A DNA stretch of 64,000 bases from Gnetum montanum (taxonomy: Eukaryota; Streptophyta; Gnetopsida; Gnetales; Gnetaceae). A program made the position numbers and the translations under genes. The stretch lies in contig MNCI01004863.1 of assembly GCA_015680685.1 (NCBI GenBank), positions 163,190 to 227,189 on the forward strand, in the 5' to 3' direction. Positions 34,433-46,239 of this stretch are shown in pieces (the first letter of the stretch is position 1; each line of letters begins with the position of its first letter). The notes under the pieces are model-generated. The model had not been told where the DNA came from. It did not search any database and worked only from the letters and a program-made list of their open reading frames with translations.

Positions 34433-35290
34433 TGATAAGTAGTTGGGAATTCCAACACTTAACTAGACACATCACATGTGATCATGTGCAACCAAATCAT
34501 AATCCATGAATGCATAATGTAAGTATACTAGTAGTTGATGTTAGGATCATTATTATTATCTTCTCACTTAGAGTTAGAGTTAGCAAGGTGTAAGGTATAA
34601 GGTTCAACTCATAGTGGGGTATATGATATATTAATGTTGTTTGACTTTAAATGTACTAAGTACCAACATGATAAATATGGTTATAAATTCTAATTCTAAG
34701 TGAAATGAAGATATAAAACTATTCTATCCTATTGGAAATAAGTATCCATTCCTAGTTTCTGTACATGTCTTGAACTGATACACCTATTACTGGGATTACA
34801 AAGTAACTTCATCACTAAGAAAATCAAGAAAAGTCACTACTAGGTTACCAAATACTTATACTTTATGCTCAAAACTAGTCATACTTATTCCATATTACTA
34901 ATAAACATTGTAATGTAAATTGACTTAGGAATTGTAAATGATTAAAGGAAAGCAAACATTATAAAAAATAAAATTATGCTAAATAAAATGCTACAATGAT
35001 GAAAAAAAAACTTCACCTTTATTTCCATTCATGAATTATATCTAGGAACAATCAATTTGAATAAATATTTTGTACAACTATTATTCACCGTACTATGGGC
35101 ATTTACTAGAAATCTAACTCTAAGTCACAAAAACAAATTGAAAGAATTTTGGCAAGTGTTGGCCAAAAGTTATTATTTCTATGCAACAATAGGTTGGTAT
35201 TTATAAGCATAACCATGACCCACTCCATGGAATCTACGATGATGTATGCAAAGCAATGATATTGTAACTATGATATTATAGGATATGTGT
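34433..35290 (-). repeat. 5' LTR of element C
   Basis: Ends on the minus strand with CTTATCA directly before the primer site. It is related to two solo LTRs in the chromovirus (49547-50432 minus, 46240-47069 plus). Shared blocks include AAGTATCCATTCC ... GTACATGTCTTGAAC (34740-34780), resembling 49838-49872 and the reverse complement of 46720-46760. The outer end is approximate, because the TG terminus at about 35290 is decayed. Confidence 0.65.
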
Positions 35291-35299
35291 TTAAAGGTT

Positions 35300-36480
35300 T
35301 TATCAATGATCTAAGACCTCCAACAAATCTAGAAGGGATGAATTTAAGAGTCACAAGAGGAGAATCGGCTGATATCATTCCCCAACTCTTCCATTCTCTT
35401 CATCACACTCATCAACAAAATTTAAAAGAAGATAAAGAAGATCAAGGGATCATGATAGGAAACAAGAAGGAATCATGAGAGACATTCACATGGTAGAAGA
35501 TATCTTGATGAAGAGAAACATGAAGAAGAAGATAGAAAGAGAGAAATTAGACATGAGAGAAGAGAACATTATGAGTATCGAAGGGATCATCACTATACTA
35601 GAGCATACAAACTTCAAGATTATGAAGAACTCCAACTAGTCACTTAAAGCATGATCAATATCAAGGAAGCAGTGTAGATATTGACTAAGCATATGAGGGA
35701 TAGTCATATCAAGTGAGTTGACATAAATAATACTCTAAAGTTTGAAGGATGATATAATGAAAATCCAAAACATCATCTTCAAGCTTTTAATGATAACTAC
35801 ATCCTAGAAACATAGAGAATGATTGGCAAAAATTAAAGTTATTTCCGAGAGCACTCATAAAGGAAACAAAGAGCTAGTATAAATTCTTAGAACTGGAATC
35901 AATTTGAATATGGAGTGCCATGCTAGAGATCTTTAATGAAAAATATCAAAGTTATTATAGAGTATCAAATCTAAGAAAATAAATCCAAGAATGAAAATAA
36001 GGGATACATGAAACCCTTAATGTAGTAATGGACAAATACTATTCACTATTACATATATGCCTAGGTCATGGATTTTTCCAAAGGGAATAACTACAACACA
36101 TCATTGATGGATTAATGAATAAAATAAATAAGATCTTTAGATTATATGTCTAAGGAAAGCTATGAGAGTTGAAAGCTCATCAATTTCAAAGGTTATTGGA
36201 TAAAGTAGCAAAAAAAAAAAAAGGATAGCTATGCGAAATAGAATCAGTTGAAGAATACAATAAAGATCCAACTATTAGAGAAAGAGATGTCAGGATATGT
36301 GAAGCATAAGAAGAAGAAACATTAAAAGATGTAATCTAGTGAAAGACTCTACCTATTCAAAAAAAATAAACATTATGAGAAAGGTAGAAAAACTGTGAGA
36401 TTCTGTAGATGAAAATTTTATCATAGAACTTAAGATAGTAGAGGAGAAAATCAAACAACTATTCAACAAAAATAAGAATA
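35300..36480 (+). pseudogene. Gag, element D
   Basis: Matches the minus-strand gag of element C from its basic, Ser-rich N-terminal region on. Capsid-type segments are IENDWQKLKLFPRALIKE, SAMLEIFNEKYQSYYRVSN and DKYYSLLHICLGHGFF. Stops and frameshifts are frequent. The frame starting at 35287 is one short open piece within it. Confidence 0.65.
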
Positions 36481-36581
36481 GAAAGAATAAGAAGGATAAT
36501 GGACATGAGAATTAAAAAAATAAAGGAAAATTTATTGTAGTAGAAAAAGTTACAAACTCAAGTTCTAAAGATGACAGTGGT

Positions 36582-36617
36582 TGTAAAGTGTGCCAATATG
36601 GACACCCTAACACATGT
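36582..36617 (+). pseudogene. Degenerate zinc knuckle, element D
   Basis: CKVCQYGHPNTC has C-x2-C-x3-H-x3-C spacing, one residue short in each later gap against the standard knuckle. It follows the Lys-rich end of gag. Downstream (36700-37160) is a Tyr/Gln/Pro-rich spacer with many stops. Confidence 0.55.
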
Positions 36618-37479
36618 TGTTCTATTATGGTCCACTTACAAGAGTCTAAGGCATACATGTTTATTAAAAATTTGTCAAAAAATAAATAGTTAGATAATTA
36701 TCATATTCACAAGAATAATTACAAGCAATCCTATCAACAATTGTATTATCCAAGTGGGACTTATCCTCAACCATAGTAGTAATACTAGCAATAGTGATAA
36801 CAACCACAATAGTAGGGGATGCCTTTACCAAGGCAATAGTATTCATACTGATAACTAGATACTTACAAATACTATGTACAATGTCCTATATCTTTAGGAA
36901 TTAGTCTTGTTCATGCTTATTCTCCTTAATATCTAAGAAAATACCATGTACCTCCAAACCCATGCATGGAATCACAACCTTATACATCTCAACCAATAGT
37001 AGATCATTATTAGCTAGCTTTCAATACTTTACCGCCAGCACCACCAGTAGTATTGCAAGGGTAACTACCAAAATAATCATAAAAGAAAAGTACTACCAAG
37101 GTAGTTAATACACAAGAGGACATAACTAATATAAGTGAAACAAGATCCAAGAAATGTTCCTTCCTCAAGACAAGTCCAAAAAAGGTTCGAAGTATAGGAA
37201 CCTCATCTAATCATTCTCCTTCTACACTAAGTCCTCAAGGAAATAACATGCTTCTAGTATTAATAAAAAATAACGTAACACTTGAAATGTTTACACAAAT
37301 AGTAAGACATTGAATAAAAGAAAGAACACTTCCTAAAAAATAAACAAATCCAAAAAGTCCTTTAATCTGTCTCCAAATAGCAAGATATAAGCCATCTAAC
37401 ACTTTACTAGATTTAGGATAAAGGTTGAATCTCATCTCTTAGAATATGTATAAGGCATGAAATTTTTCTCTATTAAAGA

Positions 37480-38180
37480 AATGCAATATTTGACTAGATC
37501 TGGCTAGCCAGTCTATTATTGTTTCATTTGGAGAAGTGGAAGATATGGTAACTATCATAAATAGCTAGTCTTGCCCTACTAATTTTCTTTTTAATCATGT
37601 GGGGAAGAATAAGGGAAATTTTCTATAATTATGGAAAGGGCATGGCTTAGCACTATGGATGCTAAGCTAGAAATTAGACTTTTCTTTGGAAATCTCTAAG
37701 AAAGATGAATTTGGAACCACTTAAAGACAAGGAGTTTCATGTATCACATATAGTGATAACAAGTGCAATTGCATGCAAAAGGTGTGGATAACAAGATAAT
37801 ATACCATTCCAACATGGAAAAAATGTGTTGAGGATATGTTTGTACAATAGTATCTATATGAAGTAGCTACATAACAAGAAGATACTCAATATCTAATCAA
37901 TGAAGTAGAGACATAATCAAATATATGCATGGAACTAGTTAAAAAGATTATAAGTGCCAACATAGAAGAAACTAACAAAATAAAAGAAATATGAAGAAAA
38001 CCTTCATACACTAAGTTTCAAAAAGATGAGAATGTTGAATGTGAAAAATTAAAGATACTAGATAAGTATGAACCAAAATTTCTAAAACTAAAATCCTTAC
38101 TAGATGCACTTGAATATGCTTTCCTAAATAACAAAAAGTTAGTTATTGTAAATGTCAATCTTGATAAGAAATAGAAGAGA
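37480..38180 (+). pseudogene. Protease remnant and linker to RT, element D
   Basis: The frame with MERAWLSTMDAKLEIRLFFG (about 37635-37695) resembles the C-terminal lobe of gypsy protease. No active-site DxG triplet was found upstream. The linker continues with ECEKLKILDKYEPKFLKLKS and LDALEYAFLNNKKLVIVNVN, then RRLLEVINKLPTIFAWSYDE (about 38172-38235), the usual pre-RT segment of non-chromoviral elements. Confidence 0.6.
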
Positions 38181-38199
38181 AGATTATTGGAAGTGATAA

Positions 38200-38850
38200 A
38201 TAAATTACCAACTATTTTTGCATGGTCTTATGATGAAATTATTGGCATCAATCCATGAATTTTTCCACATAGTATCTACACCGATCTAGTTGTTAAGCCA
38301 TGACATCAACCTCAATGAAGATTGAACCTAGAATATAAAGAAGTTATTAAATAAGAACTAGAGAAACAACTATAGGTATGGTTCATTTATCCTATTGCAA
38401 ATACTGAATGGGTTAGCTCATTAGTCATTTTTCTAAATAAGGATGACAAGTTGAGGGTCTATATAGATTTTTTACTATTGAATATGATGACATTCAAAAA
38501 CCATCTTCCTTTGCCATTTTTTAATCAAGTTCTAGATACTATTGTGAGGCATTAGTATTATAAATTTTTGGATGGTCACAATGACTACAACCAAATTTGT
38601 ATCACATGAGAAGATCAAGAAAAGACAACCTTCACTAGCCTATGGAAAATGTTTGCATATAGGCAAAAGACATTTGGTTTATATAATGCTACAATAACAT
38701 TCCAAAGACTTGTCCTTAGCATTTTCTAGAAATAGATTGGTAATTTAGTTGAGGTATTTATAAATTATTTTTCTACTTATGTACTTGACTTCAAGCAAGC
38801 TTTGAACTACTTAGAGCAAGTTTTGAAATAATGAGTTAAAAAAATTTAAA
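38200..38850 (+). pseudogene. Reverse transcriptase, element D
   Basis: RT motifs in order: WVSSLVIFLNKDDKLRVYID (about 38410-38468), NHLPLPFFNQVLDTI, YYKFLDGHNDYNQICIT, EDQEKTTFTSLWKMFAYR, and FGLYNATITFQRLVLSIF. The catalytic YVDD region is destroyed: it reads FINYFSTYVLDFK. LNYLEQVLK closes the domain. Several stops. Inactive. Confidence 0.75.
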
Positions 38851-39149
38851 GCTTAATTGGTAGAAGAGCCATTTAGTAGTCCAAAATGGCATAGTACTAT
38901 GACACAAGATATCCTATAAGGGAATATAGGTAGATCCAAATCAAATTAGAGTCATCCATAAGATTACCCAAAGATCAAAAATAATTAAGAATATTAGATC
39001 ATTTCTTGGTCATATAGGATATTATAGTAGATTTATTGATGATTTTTCAAAGATTGTAAAACTACTTGTGGAACTAACAAAGAAAGATGCACCATTTCAA
39101 TGGTTTGAATAGTGTGAAAAGGAATTTTAGAGTTTGAAATAGAAACTAA

Positions 39150-39580
39150 TCAAGACACCAATCCTTAGAGCTTTGAATTAGTTTAGACCTTTTCACATCA
39201 TCACTGACACTTCAAACTATGCATTAGGAGCAATGTTAATGTAGCTAGATGATCAAAAGTGACCATACTACATATACTATATCAGTAGAAGAATTACTAA
39301 GGCATAACTTAACTATACCATAATAGAAAAGGACCTTATGGCTATGGTATATGCACTTGAAAAATTTCAACATTTTGTGCTTAGGTATTCAATCTATGTT
39401 CGTACTAGCCATAGTACAATTTGATTTTTAGTGAATAAATTAGTAGTTAGCCCAAGAGCGATAAGATGTCTCATTATATTTCAAGAATTTAACATAACAA
39501 TAATTGATAGGAAATGAATAGAAAATGTTATAACTGATTACATATTAAGACTAAGATGGAATTTCTAAGAAAATGAAGAA
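39150..39580 (+). pseudogene. RNase H, element D
   Basis: Frame with FHIITDTSNYALGAMLM (first catalytic Asp in ITDTS), YYIYYISRRITKA, LNYTIIEKDLMAMVYALEKF (catalytic Glu in EKDL), FQEFNITIIDRK and ENVITDYILRLRW, which is the decayed form of the final ADxLSR motif. Stops occur at Gln/Trp-like positions. Confidence 0.75.
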
Positions 39581-39819
39581 CCATTATTAGATCAATTTTC
39601 TATTGAAAACCTATTTACAAGGTTAGCAATGATTGTGAATTCAACAGCAAGGTAATGGACTCCTGATTATATGACTTATCTAACTACATAAGAACTTCTT
39701 GATGAATGGGATAAAAAATCAGAGAAAACATTTTCTTCATAGGGTAAAAAAATATGTGGAATTAAATGAAATTTTTATAAGATTTATGCAAATCATTTAA
39801 TATGATGATGTGTTTCAAA

Positions 39820-40780
39820 GGAAAATCAACAAAGAGTCATGCAAGATGCACATGAAGGACCATATGATGGTCATTAAGTAGGAAAAATAACAATAATAAA
39901 ATTTTTGATGATAGGTGACTTTTGACTTTTTATATTCAAGGATGCACATCGGTTTGTACAATCTTGTAAAAGATATCAAAAGGATGAAGAATTGACAACT
40001 AGAAATGAAGGGCCACAATAATGAATATACTCATTAGAAATGTTCAATATTTGAGAAGTTGATTTCATGGGATCCATCACATTAATGTCAAATGAAAAGT
40101 TGTACATTATTGAGAATGTTGATTATTGTACCAAGTAGGTAGAAGTAGACGTAGTTGCATAGTTATAATAGCTATGAAATTTTTTTAACAACATGTTGTG
40201 AATAGATTTGGAGTATCAAGAATATTAATTTCAAATAACAGAACTTATTTCACTAGAGATACATTTCAAAAGTTATTTTAATACTTTGGAATGAATCACA
40301 AACTCACTACATCTTATCATGCTTAAGCAAATGATCAAGCTACAGTAACTAATAAAGAAATTGCCTAAATATTAACTAGAACTATTAGTAGATATAGAAA
40401 GTCCTAGAACACTAAGCTTAATGATGCTCTATGGGCATACTGATCTACTTGAAAACTTCCTATAAGATATTCTCTATATGAATTCGTTTATGATAAATTA
40501 CCTACCCTACCATTCCAAGTAGATATAAATATCCTAACTACCTATGTACTTGAGTTAGACTTAGACCTATCCCAAATAAAATAATTAATGAACCTTAATT
40601 TATTGGATGAAAAATTATTAGTATCCCAAATGAGCAATGAGATTCATAAGAAGTATTCCAAACACAGATATGATCCTAAGACTAGCCAAGTTTCTATTAA
40701 GATTAGAAATAAAGTCCTTTATTATAACCCAAACCATGTCATCCAAAGGATGAAGTTTCAAAATTTATGGAAATGATCCC
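39820..40780 (+). pseudogene. Integrase, element D
   Basis: Zinc-binding remnant HRFVQSCKRYQKDEE (about 39950-39995), core with VDFMGSITLMSNEKLYIIEN and VDYCTK (about 40060-40135), then LMMLYGHTD-like sequence replacing the usual ALWAYRT, and a C-terminal piece EIHKKYSKHRYDPKTSQVSI with VLYYNPNHVIQRMK (40588-40776), which resembles the basic GPY-type end. Most of the catalytic core is broken by stops. Confidence 0.65.
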
Positions 40781-41654
40781 CTATAGTTCACGCCACATAC
40801 TAATTAGGTGCCATGAAAATATATTAGTGAGCTTATTCATAGAAATTAATTCTTTTCAACATGCAACAAGTCAAACCATTCCATGACTTTTCATCTCCAA
40901 GAGAAGCTACCATGTTTTTCAACCCACTCACTTTCCACTCAATCTTCTAAATTTCTATCTTCAACAATAGTCATGAGGGTGTCATCTCTTATCCTAGGTA
41001 CCAGTCAACCTTTTTACATTTTTCTTTCATTTTTCTTAATTTCTTACTCTTTTTCTAAATTCTTTAATTTCTTTTCTCTTTTTCAACATTGTTCAAGATT
41101 TCTTATCATTTTCTCTTATTCTTTAATATCTTTCAAGTCCTTTATATAATTCTTTTTATCTTGTATATCTTTCAAGTTCTTTATACAATTCTTTTTATCT
41201 TGTATATCTTTCATTCTTTATATAATTATTCTATTTTTAATGTACATAGTTTTATTAATTTTCTAATCAAGTATCAAAAAATTAGGATGTAGTTGAAACA
41301 ATAAGAACTTTACCCTATGTTATCAAATCATTGAAGGACTAACTATTTATATAGTGAGATATAATCATTCATCTACTCATTTAAAATAGTAAGAGGTTCT
41401 TACCATAGACATAATGATATTTCTATCATACTAAAACTAAAATAAACATGTGATCATTATACCTAGATGTGAAGGTGAAAAACCAAGAGTGAATGAAAAG
41501 GGTGTGATATCAAGGAGATTTCACGATTATTTAACGCTACTACTATGAGTCTTATTACATTTTTAAGTTGTACTATTTACTTCATTTCAAATAAAAAATA
41601 GAAGCAGGTTTTAAAATCAGTGCTATCTTATGATGTCATTGGAAAGATATGTTA
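40781..41654. other. 3' tail of element D and target site of the chromovirus
   Basis: No gene. The strand is very pyrimidine-rich at 41010-41240. The last part (about 41590-41654) is pre-insertion sequence: the stretch GGAAAGATATGTTACCCAT resembles repeats to the right of the chromovirus (52285 and 52368). Confidence 0.5.
41127..41232. repeat. T-rich 39-bp tandem repeat, about 2.7 copies
   Basis: Units starting TATCTTTCAAGT at 41127, 41166 and 41205, each followed by TTCTTTATA-AATTCTTTTTA-type sequence. The 39-bp period is constant. Confidence 0.8.
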
Positions 41655-41659
41655 CCCAT

Positions 41660-42163
41660 TATAACGTCCTGTTACTTGTTAAGGGTAGAAACAAATTGTA
41701 ACAATGTAATTACCCTTCAAATGAAGGGCACCTTGTTATGAGGAGTTATGATTATTCATGTATCCCTTTTGAAAACGTTTGACCTATGTCATTTAAGGTT
41801 GCATTTAGAGGTCATGCTAGCATGAAGTTATGGAGCCTAGAAAGGCAAGTGATGGGAGCTAGGTGAAGTAGAACAAGAAGGAACTGATCATCCCTTAGCT
41901 AGATAGAGTAACCATGGTGGCAATGCTGAATTACCTTAGGCTTAAGTGGCATGAGAAGATAGCCCAAAGGGTGTTACAGTACTCTCTCCTATTAATAAAA
42001 TTTTTTCTATTTTTCTTTTCTATTCTATAGTACCAATTATTTATTTATCGATTAATTTATTTATTAAGTATTTATGATGTTTCCATTATATTATTTAAGA
42101 AAACAATGAATGTGATAAATTAAGAGATCGTACTTTTTTCACATTCAAGAATAGGATGTCATA
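41660..42163 (+). repeat. 5' LTR of the chromovirus
   Basis: Aligns with 51507-52014. Its terminal dinucleotides have decayed (TA...TA where the 3' LTR has TG...CA). Shared runs include AACAAATTGTAACAATGTA and TACCAATTATTTATTTAT. The two LTRs differ at many sites, mostly transitions, so the insertion is old. Confidence 0.9.
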
Positions 42164-42165
42164 TT

Positions 42166-42177
42166 TGGTATCAAAGC
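42166..42177 (+). other. Primer-binding site (initiator Met tRNA), chromovirus
   Basis: TGGTATCAAAGC, one change from TGGTATCAGAGC, two bases behind the LTR end. Confidence 0.85.
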
Positions 42178-42389
42178 AAATCATAATTTAGGAGCCTAAG
42201 TGGAAGAAAAACATTATATTAGTAATATTATTGTAAAACACAAGTACATCTAAGAAAAATGCCAAAATGGAAGACAAATATTATTTTATTTTTTATTATG
42301 TAACAGGAGTACATCCAAGCAAAATACAAAAAGGGAAGAAGTGGAATACAAGAATGAGGAAGATGTAAAGAAAACAACAATGATCATTT

Positions 42390-44526
42390 TTTGCAACCAA
42401 ACGAGTCAAGGAGATTTATGACTATCTTCAATTATGTTTCCCTTTCTTCATCAGTGCTAAGCACTACCTTACATTCAAGCAATCCATCACACAATTATTT
42501 GATGTACTCAGTCGCACTCCTTGTTGCAGCTGTTGATTCCTCCTTTCTCTTAAATTTAGTATTCATCATCTTTATCTGAATTGACCAATCATCCATGTCC
42601 TTTTGTCATTCTTGCTCTTGTCTCTACAAAAACAAGACTAAAATTATGAGCTATAAACAAAAAGAGAAAAAGGAAAGAGAAAAGAATAAATATTAATTAC
42701 CTAAAACTGATCATTGTCAATTTGGAAGAACCATTCACGTGTCTCCAAATGGTGAGCCAAGCATGTTGTACTCTCCAATTCTCATAAGATTTGCTTTAGA
42801 TCTTTGACAACTTTTTGAGGATTCTCAAGAATTAGATGCAAAGATTATGGAACTCCAGCCTATAGTAAACCATAGTCTACCATGAAGTTGCATGACTAAG
42901 ACTTCCATAAATTGTAGACATCCTCACAAATAAAATAGGGTTTGTTATTAGAAATCCACTAATAAAGACATATAAGAAACATGAGTTCTTCTTGTTTAAC
43001 CACTGCTATCTATCCCATCGAATAAGGAGAACCCAAGATAGAAAAAGAAGGAACCACTAGAATAGACTCAAGAGTTGGTATCGGCACTACCTATGGAAAG
43101 GAACCTCTTACAAGTGTCACAAAAAAATAAGGCATGCCAAGTGATCTAGATGTTGGAATGAAAGTCTGTTTGGAAGTGGTGCTTGCATCATCTCTGTCAA
43201 TCTCTCAGATAAATTACTACTGCTACATAGACATTTGTAACACAAAAATAGATCATTATACAATATACAAGAAAGGAAAAAGGGAAGTATTCAAACCTTC
43301 AAATAATTAAAACTTACCTCTGGTTTCTTTCCTTTATCTTGTCTTGTACTTTGTTGTTGAGTTTCCTATTGCTATTGTTGTTGAGCCTGTTGTTGGACTT
43401 GTTATCTTACAACTACTAGACCACCATAACCTTGCCCAGTATGTTTCCTATATATATATATATATATGTATGTATGCCTTGGGAGTGGTAAGTGTGATTT
43501 ATTCTTATGGTTGAACCATACCAAAGGTTGAAGTACCTTGAACACCTTTACCCTGTGTAGCTTCAACTTAGGCACTCTGAATTGGTTCATTTTGTAGTCT
43601 AGATTGCACTATCAAATACATAAAATAAATACATAATCAACAATAAGGAAATAATATATACATAAAAATACCTCATTGGTTTCCTCTTAATTCTAATCTT
43701 GATATAAAGCTATCTAACCTTTCTTGGCACTTGTGATCCTACCCCTTATAACTCTCTCATCTTCAAGAAATTCAAGACATAATCAAGAACTGTAATGACT
43801 AAAACATTTGTTTGGATTGTCATAACTTAATATCAAACACATGAAAAAGGGTACACAACATATGGTATAACATTTGGCAGGATTTTGCTGGGCAGCTGTA
43901 ACTTCAATCATTATAGTATACCAAGCAAAGAAATAAGACAACGACCAATCATAAACTCTACCAGTTATGGCACCATGAAGTATGTAAATGGAATAAGAAT
44001 TAATAGAGGATTGGTGTTTATACCACAAAACCTTGCTATAGATGAGTAGATATAATTCAAAGTGAACCTCATTGATGAAATCTCCATGAACAAACTGTCT
44101 CTTTCCAATAGCAGAATCAATAACATAATTAGATAATTCCTTTCTGTAAAATGATTTATATTTTTTGAAAGGAAATTGATGGAATTAAAGGATCCTCCCA
44201 TCACTGAAAACCCAAGGCTATTCAAATAATAGAAGGAAGGAATGTTATTGCTTCAAAAACTAACTGGGAAGTGGAACGTTTCTTACTATTATACTATTCA
44301 CACAATTCCATGAGAACACCTTTGCAATCGGAGAGTTTAAAAATTAGGAAGGCAAGTAAATCAGATAACCTTGAAGTTGTAAGGTACTGAAACCCCTCCT
44401 TCCAAAGTAAGCTACAAACATAATCAAAAGCAGAGAGTACATTATTTTGATATAAAATAATAGTGTTCAATTGAGAGCTACCTGAAAGAGCTTGACGTTG
44501 AGGTGAAGCCTAATGCTTTGGAGCCA
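42390..44526 (-). pseudogene. Antisense gene-like unit inserted behind the chromovirus 5' LTR
   Basis: On the minus strand an ATG at 44526 starts MAPKH, a stop, ASPQRQALS, ending at a clear splice donor (TCAG/GTAGCT, about 44482). Further coding-like blocks: LSDCKGVLMELCE, KKRSTSQLVFEAITFLPSI (about 44330-44230), IGKRQFVHGDFINEVHFELY and YKHQSSINSYSIYILHGAIT and VYDWSLSYFFAWYTIMIE (about 44120-43880), and PKLKLHRVKVFKVLQPLVWF (about 43590-43500). The arrangement, a short basic first exon, then hydrophobic and aromatic-rich exons with AT-rich spacers, resembles the antisense gene of Tat element B, but I see no clear sequence match. Chromoviruses normally have gag soon after the primer site, so this is foreign. 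Function unknown. Confidence 0.45.
43451..43475. repeat. TA/TATG microsatellite
   Basis: A run of TA dinucleotides followed by TGTATGTATG, inside a presumed spacer of the antisense unit. Confidence 0.9.
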
Positions 44527-44529
44527 TGG

Positions 44530-45950
44530 TGAGGATGGTTAAAATCCTTTGATGGTAGAAAAACTTCAAGCTTCTTTGCTAATAGAATCCTTCAATCTTC
44601 TACTGATATTCAGTTGTGATGGGCAAATTCTTTCTCATATTTAAAATACAACAGTAAGAATCTTAGTCAAAGTAAAGAGGAAGTTTTAACTTAAGTTAAT
44701 CAAGGATTTAATAAAGCTGATTCTTAATTTTTCTAATTTTTTGATTTCTAGATTCATTAAAATAACATTAACTCTATCTTAATGTGTAGTGCTCTTCAAT
44801 ATGATTCCAATGGTACCAGTTTCATCAAAATCTGATTTACAGTTTGGGACATATGGCAATTCTTAGGTTATGTACAATTTTAAAATTAAAAAAGTATATA
44901 TATTTTTAAATTTTTAAATTTAATTATGAAAAAAATTCTATTTTAAAAATTTAAATTTTAATTTAAAAAATAGGGGGCCAAAGGTCTCAATTTCAATTCC
45001 AAGCCCAAACCCTCAGCAAGGCTACAACCAATCCTTTTACTGATCATGCTACTAACCAAGGGCTAGCCCAAGGGCAACCCCATACTACACATCACCTATT
45101 CCTATTGTGCCCATGCTTGTGCTTGCCATTGTGCCACCTATTTCCTAGCTACACCCACTACCCACCACTATGCTTTTCCTTGATGTTATGGCCTATAACT
45201 ACCACCATGCGTAAAACCTACATCGACTGCTACTCCAGTTTCTCCATGTTGTCTACCTATGCATGCATCCATGGCCATATTTAAAGTTCCAAATCACCAC
45301 CACTAGTGCACCATCGTGGTTGTTATTGTTGTCATCCTTACTACTGCTCAATGAGAAAATTCTTCATTAGTAGATAGAAAATTCAAAATTTTCATCAACT
45401 CATGAAAATTTTGAAATGCCCATCAACTAATGAAAATTTTAAAATTTTCATCATCAAATAATCAATTTAAATTAATAATGCACAAAATTATTTTCAAAAA
45501 TTCAAAATTGGCACCTTGGTAACAATGGGTATAAAAACTTCATCATTAAGCACACTCATCTTGGGGTAGAACTAGGATGGGTGACCTCTTGAGAAATCTT
45601 GAAAACCATGCAAGCTTTTGTAAATTTAAAACAACTATAAATTTTAAATTCAGAGTTCATTTTTAACCAAACAAAAATCAATTCCAATAGATTTGAACCT
45701 TTTGAACTCAATGGAACTATCAAATTTAGATTTTGAATTATATAAAATTAGCATTTTAATCCATCATTTAAGGTCCCAAAAATAATTAGGATTCGATGCT
45801 TGAGAAGAAATCCATGATAATTTCAACCTTTGTTGCAACAAATTAACTATTTTGAGATGCATAAAAAGGGCATAGAGGTCAACGATTACCAACATACCTG
45901 ATTTCTTCAACTTACCAATATCCATAACCCAAAGAATAAATTAGAGAGCA
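44530..45950. other. Non-coding leader stretch of the chromovirus
   Basis: About 1.4 kb with no supported gene. It contains an extremely AT-rich block (44870-44970), a Cys/Thr/His-codon-rich pyrimidine stretch (45000-45350) without open frame, and short tandem repeats of CATCAACT-ATGAAAATTTT at about 45385-45470. The last part leads to the gag ATG at 45951. Confidence 0.4.
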
Positions 45951-46239
45951 ATGGAGACCCGAGTTAATGACTGGATGAATGTCCTTGAAGATCAAATTAA
46001 TGAGATCATGGATGTTCAAGAAGAGCTTCGTCAATCAAACCAAGGGTTTGGGATAGAGATGTAAAACATGTCTATGGAAAGTAGGAAATTTTCCTAGAGT
46101 TTAGAGGATAAATGGTTAGATGTGCAAGGAAAAATGGATTCCTTTGTAGACTCCATCAAGCAATTAACTAACCATCTCACTTAGCCTTCAAATCCTACCC
46201 GCATTCCACCTAGGAATCAACATCAAGATCAAGATCAAA
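45951..46239 (+). pseudogene. N-terminal part of chromovirus Gag
   Basis: ATG at 45951 begins METRVNDWMNVLEDQINEIM, then VQEELRQSNQGFGIEM, a stop, NMSMESRKFS, a stop, and SLEDKWLDVQGKMDSFVDSI, ending in a Pro/Asn/Gln-rich piece. Heptad spacing suggests a coiled coil, usual for chromoviral Gag N-termini. The capsid core, zinc knuckle and protease active site should follow but are absent: the frame runs into a solo LTR at 46240 and resumes at the end of protease. Confidence 0.65.

Larger units (their letters stand above)
25640..35290 (-). mobile_element. Non-chromoviral Ty3/gypsy element C (minus), split by a copia-type element
   Basis: On the minus strand: 5' LTR (about 35290-34433), Asp-tRNA type primer site (34432-34414), gag (about 33860-32640), then the copia-type insertion (32624-26467), then a protease-linker fragment (26466 to about 25660). 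Gag and the protease fragment match plus-strand element D (35291-41650). Compared with D, about 700 bp between gag and protease are missing at the insertion site. The 3' half of C (RT, integrase, 3' LTR) is not present. Confidence 0.75.
35291..41650 (+). mobile_element. Non-chromoviral Ty3/gypsy element D (plus)
   Basis: Plus-strand order: gag (from about 35300, N-terminus cut by the LTR of element C), zinc knuckle (36582-36617), protease fragment (about 37560-37700), RT (about 38180-38850), RNase H (about 39150-39580), integrase (about 39820-40780). No second RNase H is visible and no chromodomain. The RNase H region (LNYTIIEKDLMAMVYALEKF) resembles the Athila branch. The 3' LTR was not identified before the chromovirus flank at 41655. 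Decay is heavy. Confidence 0.7.
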
